Assembly (NCBI GenBank): GCA_026394025.1
Contig: JAPKZC010001042.1
Coordinates: 1,940-13,127, forward strand
DNA from: Candidatus Solibacter sp.
Lineage (GTDB): Bacteria > Acidobacteriota > Terriglobia > Bryobacterales > Bryobacteraceae
Length of the DNA stretch: 11,188 nt
Direction of reading: 5' to 3'
Part shown: positions 1 through 6,446 of the stretch, piece after piece
Position numbering within the stretch: the first letter of the stretch is position 1
Layout of the letters: each line of letters opens with the position of its first letter
Made by a program: the position numbers and the translations under genes
Notes under the pieces: generated by a model
Told to the model about the DNA's origin: nothing
Seen by the model: only the letters and a program-made list of their open reading frames with translations
Databases searched by the model: none

Positions 1-1231
1 CCCAGTGGTCCTCAAGCCGGCCGTTGAGATGGCGGCATCTCGGGGCAATGATGGCGTTGGCTCCCCGGACGGTCCAGAACATGCCGGACTGTTTGGGGCG
101 AGAACCGATCACGGTCTTGCAACCGGCTTCGATCACACCAGAGCCGACAAGGAGGTGTTCGCGGCGGAACTTCGGGTACCGCATGCGATCCGCGTTCCTC
201 TCGAAGTAATCTGCCTCGGTACGAATCTTGTCGGCTACCTCGGGATTGCCGGAATCGATGGAGCGAAGCGAGACCACGAGCTTTTCGACCTTGTCGAGCA
301 GTCTCCGCTGGTGGATCTTGATTTAGGCTTTCTGGTTGATTTCGTCGTTGGGGTGCAGTCTGCGAGCCAGTTCCCACAGGTGTTGGCGCGCGTGAAAGAG
401 ATCGACAATCTGCGCCGCACCCGGAAAATGTTGCTCGGCAAGATTCCAGATCCAGTCGGCCCCATCACCCATGACAACCTTCTTTTCCGCGTGGCTCCAG
501 TCGCGCTTCCAGGCTTCCACATAGATTCGCTTCCCAAACTCTTCGGCGGGCTCGATGGCTCCGACGTAGGTGGTGGAATCCGGATCGCGGATGGGGAACC
601 CCTCTTTGTCCCAGGTGGTCTGGGTGAAGATGCATCCCAACTTGACCTCTCTGGTATGGGTGGGCTGGCCTTCCGTCTTGCCTTGCCGGCCCACCGTCTC
701 TTTCTTCACCACGGGTACTCCCGTCCCGTCCATTTGCACGTACAGGATCGGAACCGCTTTGCTCACCACCATGGGCAAATCCAATTGCACGGCTCGTTGG
801 ATCTCTTTCTGCTCGCCTGCGGCGATATCCTCGCCTATGGCTTCCGCCGTCCGCTCCACGGCTTTGGTGGTCACCTCCAGATCGGCGAGTAGTTTCATCT
901 GTTGGCGCCCGTGGTCGAAGGGAACCTCCGCCCCCACCATAGCCAACATGCGGCGCACTCCGGGGGAGACTTCCGTTTCCTTCACGTCCAGTTCCACATC
1001 GGCAGGGAACTGTCCCCGGTGGCATCGCGCACACAAGTAATATGGGCGCGATAGCTGCGCTGGGCCGAGCACCGTCAGCACCGGCTGGGAGCGCAGTTCC
1101 TGATACTGCGCATGATATCCACATGGGCACGGCAACTGACGCTGATCCAGCGCCGGGACTGCGTACTGCAGCGGTTCGCTCAAGGCGGTTTCACCAGCTT
1201 GATGGAGGGCTGCCCGCAATGCGCTCTCCAC
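1..1231 (-). pseudogene. ISKra4-family transposase, interrupted by an in-frame stop, 3' end off window
   Basis: This encodes a DDE transposase that would cut and join the element's ends. The first 302 residues (323-1231) include an N-terminal zinc-ribbon-like set of Cys (CPC at 35-37, CARC at 67-70), the family block FDHGRQQMKLLADLEVTTKA (105-124), the first catalytic Asp in VQMDGTG (Asp168) and the second in QIVDLFHARQHLW (Asp277). A TAA at 323-325 then follows NDEINQKA. The same frame continues without shift beyond it (IKIHQRRLLDKVEKL...) through YPKFRREHLLVGSGVIEAG, with the third catalytic Glu at codon 128-130, and RGANAII to the window edge. In relatives I recall, a Trp follows QKA, so the stop appears to replace that codon. 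The stop removes the third acidic residue, so the short product should be inactive. The first conventional in-frame start is GTG at 1229-1231. Homology-like sequence continues upstream to about 1340, so the original N-terminus was probably made by frameshift from the preceding gene. Confidence 0.88.
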
Positions 1232-1293
1232 GGCCTCCAGATCGGTTCGGCCGCTGTTGCGACGCTGTGCGAAGATCCGGACCAGGAGTTGGT

Positions 1294-1701
1294 TTACATC
1301 CCTGGCAATTTCCTGATTGATTGCAGCAGCCGTTTTCTTTCCTGGTCGGTCCAGCCGCCCCGCTGCTGCACGACCGGGCGAAGCTCACAGATCTTTTCGT
1401 TGATGCTGACTAAGTCCTCGCTGAGCTTCTGGAGACGATGGAACTCTGTGACTTCCTGTTGCGCTCTGCGAAGCGCGGCCGGATTGGGAAAGGACTCGGT
1501 AACGGTCCGGCCGGCTTCTCTGCGAGTGAGGCGAAATTGGGGATCATGACCGGCATCGTTGGGTTTGGCGCAATGACAAGAAGGCTTACCGCAGCGCCGG
1601 ACAACGGCAGTAATCGAACCGGGCCGAAGATCGCCCAAGCGGAGGAACTCCTCCAGGAGCTTGGATCGGTCGGCTTCCAAGGTAGCGAGAACGTCAGGCA
1701 T
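1294..1701 (-). CDS. DUF6788-like protein of an ISKra4 element
   Basis: This is a 135-residue protein of a family commonly found just upstream of ISKra4 transposases; its biochemical role is unknown to me. The visible signature is RRCGKPSCHC (about residues 35-44), followed by a glycine/arginine strand pair and a helical segment (ALRRAQQEVTEFHRLQKLSEDLVSINEKICELRP) that may be coiled-coil. The Cys/His cluster suggests a small metal-binding fold. The ATG at 1701 has a good Shine-Dalgarno (AGGA, about 7 nt upstream). Its 3' end overlaps the open frame of the transposase by about 90 nt (1294-1384), in the -1 register, so it may supply the N-terminus of a fusion protein. The frame appears intact. 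Confidence 0.75.
   Translation of the reverse strand: MPDVLATLEADRSKLLEEFLRLGDLRPGSITAVVRRCGKPSCHCAKPNDAGHDPQFRLTRREAGRTVTESFPNPAALRRAQQEVTEFHRLQKLSEDLVSINEKICELRPVVQQRGGWTDQERKRLLQSIRKLPGM
1330..1342 (-). promoter_or_regulatory. candidate -1 frameshift site between the two IS genes
   Basis: The minus strand reads GGAAAGAAAACGG here. In the DUF6788 frame the codons are GAA AGA AAA CGG. A one-base backward slip on A-AAA enters the transposase frame at ACG and gives a junction of QERK then TAAAINQEIARD. The transposase frame is open from the TGA at 1385-1387 down to the TAA at 323-325 but has no ATG, GTG or TTG before 1231, although it encodes family-like sequence there. An AGGA just upstream could stimulate slippage. 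No clear downstream stem-loop was found. Confidence 0.4.
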
Positions 1702-1797
1702 AGGGTTTCCTGTCTGACCGTATCTATCCGTTCAGAATTATGGCACAAAAAAGGCAAACCCACCTGACACCACCCCTGCGTCGCGCACCCCGCCCAA

Positions 1798-1836
1798 GGG
1801 GGTAGTGTCTGAAAGTTGAGTTCAGACACTACCCCC
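1798..1836. repeat. perfect 16-bp inverted repeat with 7-nt loop
   Basis: GGGGGTAGTGTCTGAA (1798-1813) is followed by the loop AGTTGAG and then its exact reverse complement (1821-1836). It lies between the insertion sequence and pyrR, 66 bp before the pyrR start. No T-run follows on either strand, so a simple intrinsic terminator is not supported. It could be an IS terminal structure, a small REP/MITE-like element, or a regulator-binding or RNA hairpin in the pyr leader. Confidence 0.85.
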
Positions 1837-1871
1837 AAGTCCCCCCAAGTCCCCCAAGGTACCCCCGCCCC
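1832..1871 (-). repeat. C-run tandem repeat; G-quadruplex motif on minus strand
   Basis: Five C-runs of 5, 6, 5, 5 and 4 bases are separated by AAGT, AAGT, AAGGTA and G. Read on the minus strand this satisfies a G-quadruplex pattern with short loops. The first run is also the 3' arm of the adjacent hairpin, so the two structures would compete. It ends 31 bp before the pyrR start codon, on the template strand for pyr transcription. Confidence 0.75.
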
Positions 1872-1902
1872 ATCGCCGTGATACTCTGGCAATCGGAGCA
1901 TT

Positions 1903-2454
1903 ATGTCCATTACGCGCGAAAAAGCACAACTCATGAGTGCCTCGGAGATCGACCGGACTCTGGTACGGCTGGCTCACGAAATCCTGGAGAAGACCAAAGA
2001 CCTGGATCAACTTGCCTTTATTGGCATCCGGCGCCGCGGCGTTCCGCTGGCGCAACGGCTCTCGGCGAAGATCGAGAGCCTGGAAAACCGGAAGGTGCCG
2101 GTGGGCATCCTCGACATCAACTTGTATCGCGACGATCTGAGCACGGTGGGAACCAAACCGGTGGTCAGTGGCACGGAGATTCCGTTCAGCGTGGCGGGCA
2201 AGGACATCATCCTGGTGGACGACGTGCTGTACACCGGCCGCACCATCCGCGCCGCGCTGGACGCGCTGTTCGATCACGGCCGGCCGGCCCGGGTGCAACT
2301 GCTGGTGCTGATCGATCGCGGTCACCGCGAGTTGCCGATTGAGGCGCGCTTCGTCGGGCGCAAAGTGCAGACCACCGATATCGAGATCATCGAGGTCAAG
2401 TTCCAGGAGATCGACGGCGTGGAGAAGGTCCTGATGGTGGAGAGGGCCGGGTAA
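1903..2454 (+). CDS. pyrR: PyrR, pyr operon regulator / uracil phosphoribosyltransferase
   Basis: PyrR (183 residues, normal length) binds pyr mRNA in response to uridine nucleotides and in many bacteria also makes UMP from uracil and PRPP. The PRPP-binding loop VDDVLYTGRT is at residues 105-114. The PyrR-specific block LIDRGHRELPI (136-146), followed by VGRKVQTT, is clear, as is the N-terminal IGIRRRG (40-46). The ATG at 1903 has GGAG four bases upstream. The next ATG (1933) lacks a ribosome site and would drop N-terminal residues. It is the first gene of pyrR-pyrB-pyrC; pyrB starts 6 nt after its stop. Whether it works here by attenuation cannot be told: the leader shows a strong hairpin but no U-tract, and I did not find a convincing PyrR binding loop. 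Confidence 0.96.
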   Translation: MSITREKAQLMSASEIDRTLVRLAHEILEKTKDLDQLAFIGIRRRGVPLAQRLSAKIESLENRKVPVGILDINLYRDDLSTVGTKPVVSGTEIPFSVAGKDIILVDDVLYTGRTIRAALDALFDHGRPARVQLLVLIDRGHRELPIEARFVGRKVQTTDIEIIEVKFQEIDGVEKVLMVERAG

Positions 2455-2460
2455 CGCGCC

Positions 2461-3369
2461 ATGCCAGCCGGATTGCTCGGGATCGAGGAGTTGGACCGCG
2501 CCGAGATCGCCGCCATCCTGGCGCGCGCCAAAGATTTCCAGCCGATGCAGAGCCAGAGCTTGAAAAAACTGGACGCGCTGCGCGGCAAGATGATCGTCAA
2601 TCTCTTCTTCGAAGCGTCCACACGCACCCGGACCAGCTTCGAGATCGCCGCCAAGCGCCTGGGCGCGGACGCCGTGTCCATCACCGCGTCTGGGTCCAGC
2701 GTCAGCAAGGGCGAATCGCTGGTGGATACGCTGAATACCCTGGGGGCGATGCGGCCCGACGCCATCGTGATGCGCCATGCGGCCAGCGGCGCTCCCCACT
2801 TTCTGGCCCGCCATCTGCCCACGCCCATCATCAACGCCGGCGACGGAACCCACGAACATCCCACCCAGGCGCTGCTGGACGCGCGCACCATTCTCGACCG
2901 CTGCGGGCACCTGGACGGCCTCAAGGTGGCCATCATCGGCGATATCGCGCACAGCCGCGTGGCGCGCAGCAACGTGCACCTGCTCTCCAAGTTCGGCGCC
3001 GAGATCGTACTATGCGGACCTGCATCGCTGTTGCCGGTGGAACTGGCGCAGCTTGCGCCCGGCGTTCGCCTGACCACGGATATCCGCGACGCCATCCAGG
3101 ATGCCGACGTGATCATGATGCTGCGCGTGCAACTGGAGCGCCAGCACGAGGCGAATTTTCCGGCCAGCGAGTATTTCCGCTTCTACGGCCTGCAACTGGA
3201 GCACATGGACCTGGCCAAACCGGAAGCCATCGTGATGCATCCGGGGCCCATCAATCGCGGGCGGGAGCTCTCCAGCGAGGTGGCGGATTTCCAGCGGTCG
3301 GTGATCCTCAACCAGGTGGAGAACGGAATCGCGGTGCGCATGGCGGTACTCGAAAAGGTGATTGGATAG
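2461..3369 (+). CDS. pyrB: aspartate carbamoyltransferase, catalytic chain
   Basis: This enzyme condenses carbamoyl phosphate with L-aspartate to give N-carbamoyl-aspartate, the committed step of pyrimidine synthesis, in the cytoplasm. The protein has 302 residues, typical for the catalytic chain. The carbamoyl-phosphate loop EASTRTRTSFE is at 51-61, SKGES at 82-86 (loop with the conserved Lys), HEHPTQALLD at 131-140, MLRVQLER at 220-227 and MHPGPINRG at 259-267. All key motifs are intact. It starts 6 nt after pyrR and its TAG ends 1 nt before the pyrC ATG, so translation is probably coupled. No regulatory chain (pyrI) is nearby, which fits the trimeric or PyrC-associated classes rather than the E. 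coli holoenzyme. Confidence 0.97.
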   Translation: MPAGLLGIEELDRAEIAAILARAKDFQPMQSQSLKKLDALRGKMIVNLFFEASTRTRTSFEIAAKRLGADAVSITASGSSVSKGESLVDTLNTLGAMRPDAIVMRHAASGAPHFLARHLPTPIINAGDGTHEHPTQALLDARTILDRCGHLDGLKVAIIGDIAHSRVARSNVHLLSKFGAEIVLCGPASLLPVELAQLAPGVRLTTDIRDAIQDADVIMMLRVQLERQHEANFPASEYFRFYGLQLEHMDLAKPEAIVMHPGPINRGRELSSEVADFQRSVILNQVENGIAVRMAVLEKVIG

Positions 3370-3370
3370 C

Positions 3371-4645
3371 ATGCCGATCGTGATCAGAAACGGTAGGGTG
3401 ATCGACCCGTCTTCGAACACGGACCGCGTGGCGGACGTGCTGATTGTGGACGGGCGCGTCGCGGGCGTCGCCCCCAACCTCTCCTCGCCGAAGGCGGAGG
3501 TGTTCGACGCCACGGGGATGATCGTGGCGCCGGGCTTCATCGATATGCACGTGCATCTGCGTGAGCCGGGGTTCGAGCACGCCGAAACCATCGAGAGCGG
3601 GTCGCGGGCGGCGGCGGCGGGCGGCTTCACGTCCATCTGCTGCATGCCCAACACCAAACCGGTGAACGATAGCGCCCTGGTGACCAGCTACATCGTGGAG
3701 CGGGCGCGCAGCAAGGCACTGGTCAACGTGTTCCCCATCGGCGCCATCACCAAGGGAAGCGCGGGCGAGGAACTGTCGGCCATCGGCGGCATGAAGGCGG
3801 CGGGCGCGGTGGCGATCAGCGACGACGGGTTGCCGGTGATGAATGCGCGCGTGATGCGCCGCGCCATGGAGTTCGCGCGCAGCTACGATCTGCCCATCAT
3901 CCAGCACTGCGAAGATCTCAACCTGAGCGCCGGCGGCGATATGCACGAGGGCGTGCAGAGCGTCCGCTGGGGCCTGCGCGGCATTCCGGCGGCCAGCGAA
4001 GACGTGATGGTGGCGCGCGACCTGGTGCTGGCACAACTGACTGGAGCGCGCTACCACGTGGCGCACATTTCCACGCGCAACGCCGTCGCCATGGTGGATT
4101 ACGCGCGCCAACACGGGCTCCCGGTGACCTGCGAGGCGACGCCGCACCACTTCTCCCTGACCGATGCCGGCATGCCGGCGTATGACAGCAATTACAGAAT
4201 GAAGCCGCCCTTGCGTTCGTGCGGCCATCGCGACGCCATTGTGGAGGGCTTGGCGGCGGGCACGATCAGCGCGATTGCCACCGACCACGCGCCGCATCCG
4301 GGGTCGGAAAAGATGCAGGAATTCGAGCGCTGCCCGTTCGGCATCATCGGCCTGGAAACGGCGATTGCGTTGGCGTTGGAAGAACTGGTGGCGGCAGGGA
4401 AGATCACCCTGTCGCGCCTGGTGGAGTTGTTCACCACCGGTCCGGAAGGGGTGATGCGCCTGGGACGCGGCACGCTGGCGCCGGGCGCGCCGGGCGACGT
4501 GACGGTGTTCAGCACCGACGTGGAGTGGACCTACGACGTGAATCAATCCGCCTCCCGCAGCCGCAATTCCCCCTTCCATGGCAGAACGTTCCACGGCGGC
4601 CCCATGGCCACCGTAGTGGACGGTGAGATGAAGTGGCGGAGATAG
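3371..4645 (+). CDS. pyrC: dihydroorotase, class I
   Basis: This enzyme cyclises N-carbamoyl-aspartate to dihydroorotate using a metal centre. From the ATG at 3371 it has 424 residues. Metal and catalytic positions are all visible: HVHLREPG with His60 and His62, SDDG with Asp152, QHCED with His179, HVAHIST with His232 and TDHAPH with Asp305. Substrate-site residues are suggested by CMPNTKP (91-97). The amidohydrolase end pattern (TLAPGAPGDVTVF, FHGRTFHG) is complete. A TTG at 3362 would add three residues but overlaps the pyrB stop and is a poorer choice. It lies 1 nt after pyrB and is the last gene of the operon; a GAAA-loop hairpin follows. Confidence 0.97.
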   Translation: MPIVIRNGRVIDPSSNTDRVADVLIVDGRVAGVAPNLSSPKAEVFDATGMIVAPGFIDMHVHLREPGFEHAETIESGSRAAAAGGFTSICCMPNTKPVNDSALVTSYIVERARSKALVNVFPIGAITKGSAGEELSAIGGMKAAGAVAISDDGLPVMNARVMRRAMEFARSYDLPIIQHCEDLNLSAGGDMHEGVQSVRWGLRGIPAASEDVMVARDLVLAQLTGARYHVAHISTRNAVAMVDYARQHGLPVTCEATPHHFSLTDAGMPAYDSNYRMKPPLRSCGHRDAIVEGLAAGTISAIATDHAPHPGSEKMQEFERCPFGIIGLETAIALALEELVAAGKITLSRLVELFTTGPEGVMRLGRGTLAPGAPGDVTVFSTDVEWTYDVNQSASRSRNSPFHGRTFHGGPMATVVDGEMKWRR

Positions 4646-4671
4646 CCGTGGCATAGGGTTCCGCCAGGTGC

Positions 4672-4691
4672 ATCCGAGCGAAAGCTCGGAT
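4672..4691 (+). terminator. stem-loop after pyrC, possible terminator
   Basis: An 8-bp perfect stem (ATCCGAGC / GCTCGGAT) closes a GAAA tetraloop, 26 nt after the pyrC stop. Only a mixed, pyrimidine-rich tail (ATCTCTTC) follows, so it may act as a weak terminator or as a 3' end stabiliser. Confidence 0.45.
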
Positions 4692-4992
4692 ATCTCTTCG
4701 CGAACGCATTTGGCGACAGTTTCCGAGGCGACCATTCGGGAGTTGGATTGCGCCGGCCTACGCTGCGTCAACTTGACGCCAAACAGGGCCAGGGACGTCG
4801 TCACCACTCTCGATCATGCCCGCAAATACCTGACCAAACGCCGATTTTGGCCGCGTTGAACGTATCTTCTTTCGTCATCTTCTCCATCCATCGTCTCCGC
4901 CAGGATTTCCATTTTGGCCTGGTCGGTTGCTCTCATTTTCCAATCCCGTGTGCGGGAAAACCGCAAGCACGGTGTGAAAACGGGATGAGCTG
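4692..4992. other. intergenic stretch with no recognisable gene
   Basis: Between the hairpin after pyrC and the Cys-rich gene, only short open frames exist on either strand and none has a convincing ribosome site, coding bias or recognisable motif. A minus-strand frame of about 40 codons near 4815-4940 has a coding-like start but runs in no family known to me; it may be a decayed gene. An 18-base stretch at 4900-4917 recurs with one mismatch at 6309-6326. No clear promoter for the downstream gene was found. Confidence 0.5.
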
Positions 4993-5424
4993 ATGGAAAA
5001 AGGCTGGCGCCAAACGCTGATACCGCGCCATAATCTACCAATGAACGTCGTGTGCGCAGCTGGACCCTTCCAGATCTGCGGGTCTTGCAGACGCGCATGG
5101 CCGAGCTGGGAGAGGTTCGTCCTGGATCCGGCCGTGCGTCTGCTGGGCCTGCAGTCCGAGATCGCCAATCCGGATTTCAACCTGATGGTATTCGAGCACG
5201 GTTGCGGCAGTTCCATCTCGGTCCTCTCCAGGCGGCTGCGACACCTGCTGCCCGAATCGGAACCGGCCGACCCGCCTGCCAGGTTGATGGGTACTGACCA
5301 ATGCAGGGCGCACTGCCTCCACCTGGATGACCTGGAGGCGTGCGATGCGCCCTGCAGCAACGCGCGGGACCGTGAGCTGATCCTGCTCGTACAGCGCATG
5401 AAAAAGGGGAAATTCGGGCTTTGA
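4993..5424 (+). CDS. Cys-rich protein of unknown function
   Basis: I do not recognise this 143-residue protein. It looks like a real, compact, soluble protein: no signal peptide or membrane segment, a dense hydrophobic core pattern, and seven ordered Cys: CGSC (Cys29, Cys32), HGCGSS (Cys71), CRAHC (Cys104, Cys108) and CDAPC (Cys117, Cys121). The spacing suggests a bound metal (zinc or iron-sulfur) or a thiol redox role, but this is inference. Distinct segments are SWERFVLDPAVRLLGLQ (38-54), NLMVFEHGCGSSISVLSRRL (63-82) and a C-terminal NARDRELILLVQRMKK. The start could be ATG 4993 or ATG 5041, 16 codons later; neither has a strong ribosome site and the first 16 residues are the least structured part. 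It converges with the ferritin-like gene at 5540-6166. Confidence 0.65.
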   Translation: MEKGWRQTLIPRHNLPMNVVCAAGPFQICGSCRRAWPSWERFVLDPAVRLLGLQSEIANPDFNLMVFEHGCGSSISVLSRRLRHLLPESEPADPPARLMGTDQCRAHCLHLDDLEACDAPCSNARDRELILLVQRMKKGKFGL

Positions 5425-5539
5425 AAACCGGCGGTTGCCGACCCTCACTCCGGCGGGTGCTTTTCGTTGGACAGGTGCGTCCGAATCTGGCAACAGTACT
5501 GACGAACGCCTCGCCGCGAGGTCGCACCGACAAGGGCAA

Positions 5540-6166
5540 TCAGGTGAGCTGCTCCAGTTCCGTCTGAAGCATGGCTACGTACTCGGCTTCTTCGGCAGCC
5601 ACCTCTCTACACAGTTCGTTTTCGAGCCCCACCGGGAATTGGCTCGCCAGCCGACGGAAATGGTCCCGCGCGCGCTGCTCCATTTCCAGCGCCACTTCAT
5701 ATAGATCTGCGAGCCCCGAGTTCTCATTCACTCGGATGCCCCGGAACGGCCAGTCCGAGAGCAGCGTCTCTTCGTTTGAGGCGAACTCGACCATTTCCCG
5801 ATCCAGGTGGGCGTGGTATTTCTCTTCCAATTCGTAGAGGTGTTCCAGTCCGGCTTCGTAAAAGCGCTCGAGCAAGATGCACTGCTCCGGTTTTGTGGCC
5901 CTTTCTCGCGCTAGCTTGAAGAAATGGTATGAATTCAGTTCGAACTGCACGGCGTCGCGGATGGCGTGGAAGCGCATGCAATCGCCCAGATCGCGATCCG
6001 GAATCACCTCCAGTTCGCCACCGCACATGAAACACTTCCCGTAGGGGACAACAAGGCCGGTGGTCAGTTTGAAACAACTCAAGCACCGCCACGCGTAGCG
6101 GACTTGCGCGCAGCAGATCTCGTCTTCTTCCAGCACCCTGTGGCACTTCGGACAAGAGGACGGCAT
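5540..6166 (-). CDS. ferritin-like (rubrerythrin-type) protein with N-terminal zinc ribbon
   Basis: This is a 208-residue cytoplasmic protein. Residues 1-50 hold four Cys pairs: CPKC (5-8), CC (18-19), CLSC (28-31) and CFMC (45-48), one or two zinc-ribbon or rubredoxin-like knuckles. Residues 65-208 form a four-helix ferritin-like pattern made of two repeats, each in the rubrerythrin style (AVQFELNSYHFF and ALEMEQRARDHFRRLA for helices 1 and 3; LEHLYELEEKY and EEAEYVAML for helices 2 and 4). Rubrerythrins detoxify peroxide with a diiron site. Here, by eye alignment, helix-1 Glu76, helix-3 Glu163 and helix-4 Glu193 are present, but the helix-2 Glu is Gly106 and the helix-4 His is Tyr196, so the site may be altered. 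The ATG at 6166 has an excellent GGAGGAG eight bases upstream; the frame is open further upstream but that part is not coding-like. Confidence 0.75.
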   Translation of the reverse strand: MPSSCPKCHRVLEEDEICCAQVRYAWRCLSCFKLTTGLVVPYGKCFMCGGELEVIPDRDLGDCMRFHAIRDAVQFELNSYHFFKLARERATKPEQCILLERFYEAGLEHLYELEEKYHAHLDREMVEFASNEETLLSDWPFRGIRVNENSGLADLYEVALEMEQRARDHFRRLASQFPVGLENELCREVAAEEAEYVAMLQTELEQLT

Positions 6167-6342
6167 TTCACACACTCCTCCCCTGGCGCGCCCGGCACGA
6201 CTCGGATTTCGGACGCACCCAGCCACCAGAAGCAACCTCGCCCTCACCGACGGCGAGGCCACATGCCTGCGCGTTCCTGCTAACATCCTCCACGACAGGC
6301 GGTTCTTCCCAGGATTTCCAGTTTGGAATTCCTGTCGGGCTA

Positions 6343-6370
6343 AGTATACACCTAGCGGCCCAACAAGCAA
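6343..6370 (-). promoter_or_regulatory. candidate promoter for the ferritin-like gene
   Basis: On the minus strand TTGCTT (6370-6365) and TATACT (6348-6343) are spaced by 16 bp, a fair sigma70-type match. It sits in a locally AT-richer stretch and would leave a leader of roughly 170 nt before the ATG at 6166. Confidence 0.4.
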
Positions 6371-6446
6371 CAGAAAAATCGGCCTTAATACCTGAAACAC
6401 CGAAAATTGATCAGACCTCACACACACCGGCCCTGATGAGCGGGGG

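Larger units (their letters stand above)
1..1701 (-). mobile_element. ISKra4-family insertion sequence, partial
   Basis: Two adjacent minus-strand reading frames form the usual two-gene layout of a subset of ISKra4-family elements: a short DUF6788-like gene followed by the DDE transposase. The transposase frame is still open at base 1 and is probably only a few codons short of its natural end, because the family's C-terminal region is already present. The downstream terminal repeat is therefore outside the window and the ends could not be matched. The upstream end must lie between the DUF6788 start at 1701 and pyrR at 1903, possibly at or before the palindrome at 1798-1836. The listed limits are those of the coding part, not measured ends. 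The transposase carries an internal stop, so the copy is probably not autonomous. Confidence 0.85.

Noticed and set aside
5..892. Plus-strand open frame of 295 codons at the left end
   Set aside because: It is antisense to the recognisable ISKra4 transposase and has no family-like motif.
1822..2979. Minus-strand open frame of 385 codons
   Set aside because: It is antisense to pyrR and pyrB, which are certain; the composition (His/Arg/Gln-rich) is typical of a shadow in GC-rich DNA.
3362..3364. TTG start for pyrC
   Set aside because: It adds only three residues, overlaps the pyrB stop and is weaker than the ATG at 3371.
3308..4807. Minus-strand open frame of 499 codons
   Set aside because: It is antisense to pyrC, whose catalytic residues are all present; the translation is low-complexity and His/Arg-rich.
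4668..4859. Plus-strand frame of 63 codons after pyrC
   Set aside because: Its start lies at the hairpin, there is no ribosome site and no motif or similarity that I can see.
5509..5521. CCTCG/CGAGG hairpin between the two convergent Cys-rich genes as a terminator
   Set aside because: The stem is only 5 bp with a 3-nt loop and no T-run, too weak to call in GC-rich DNA.
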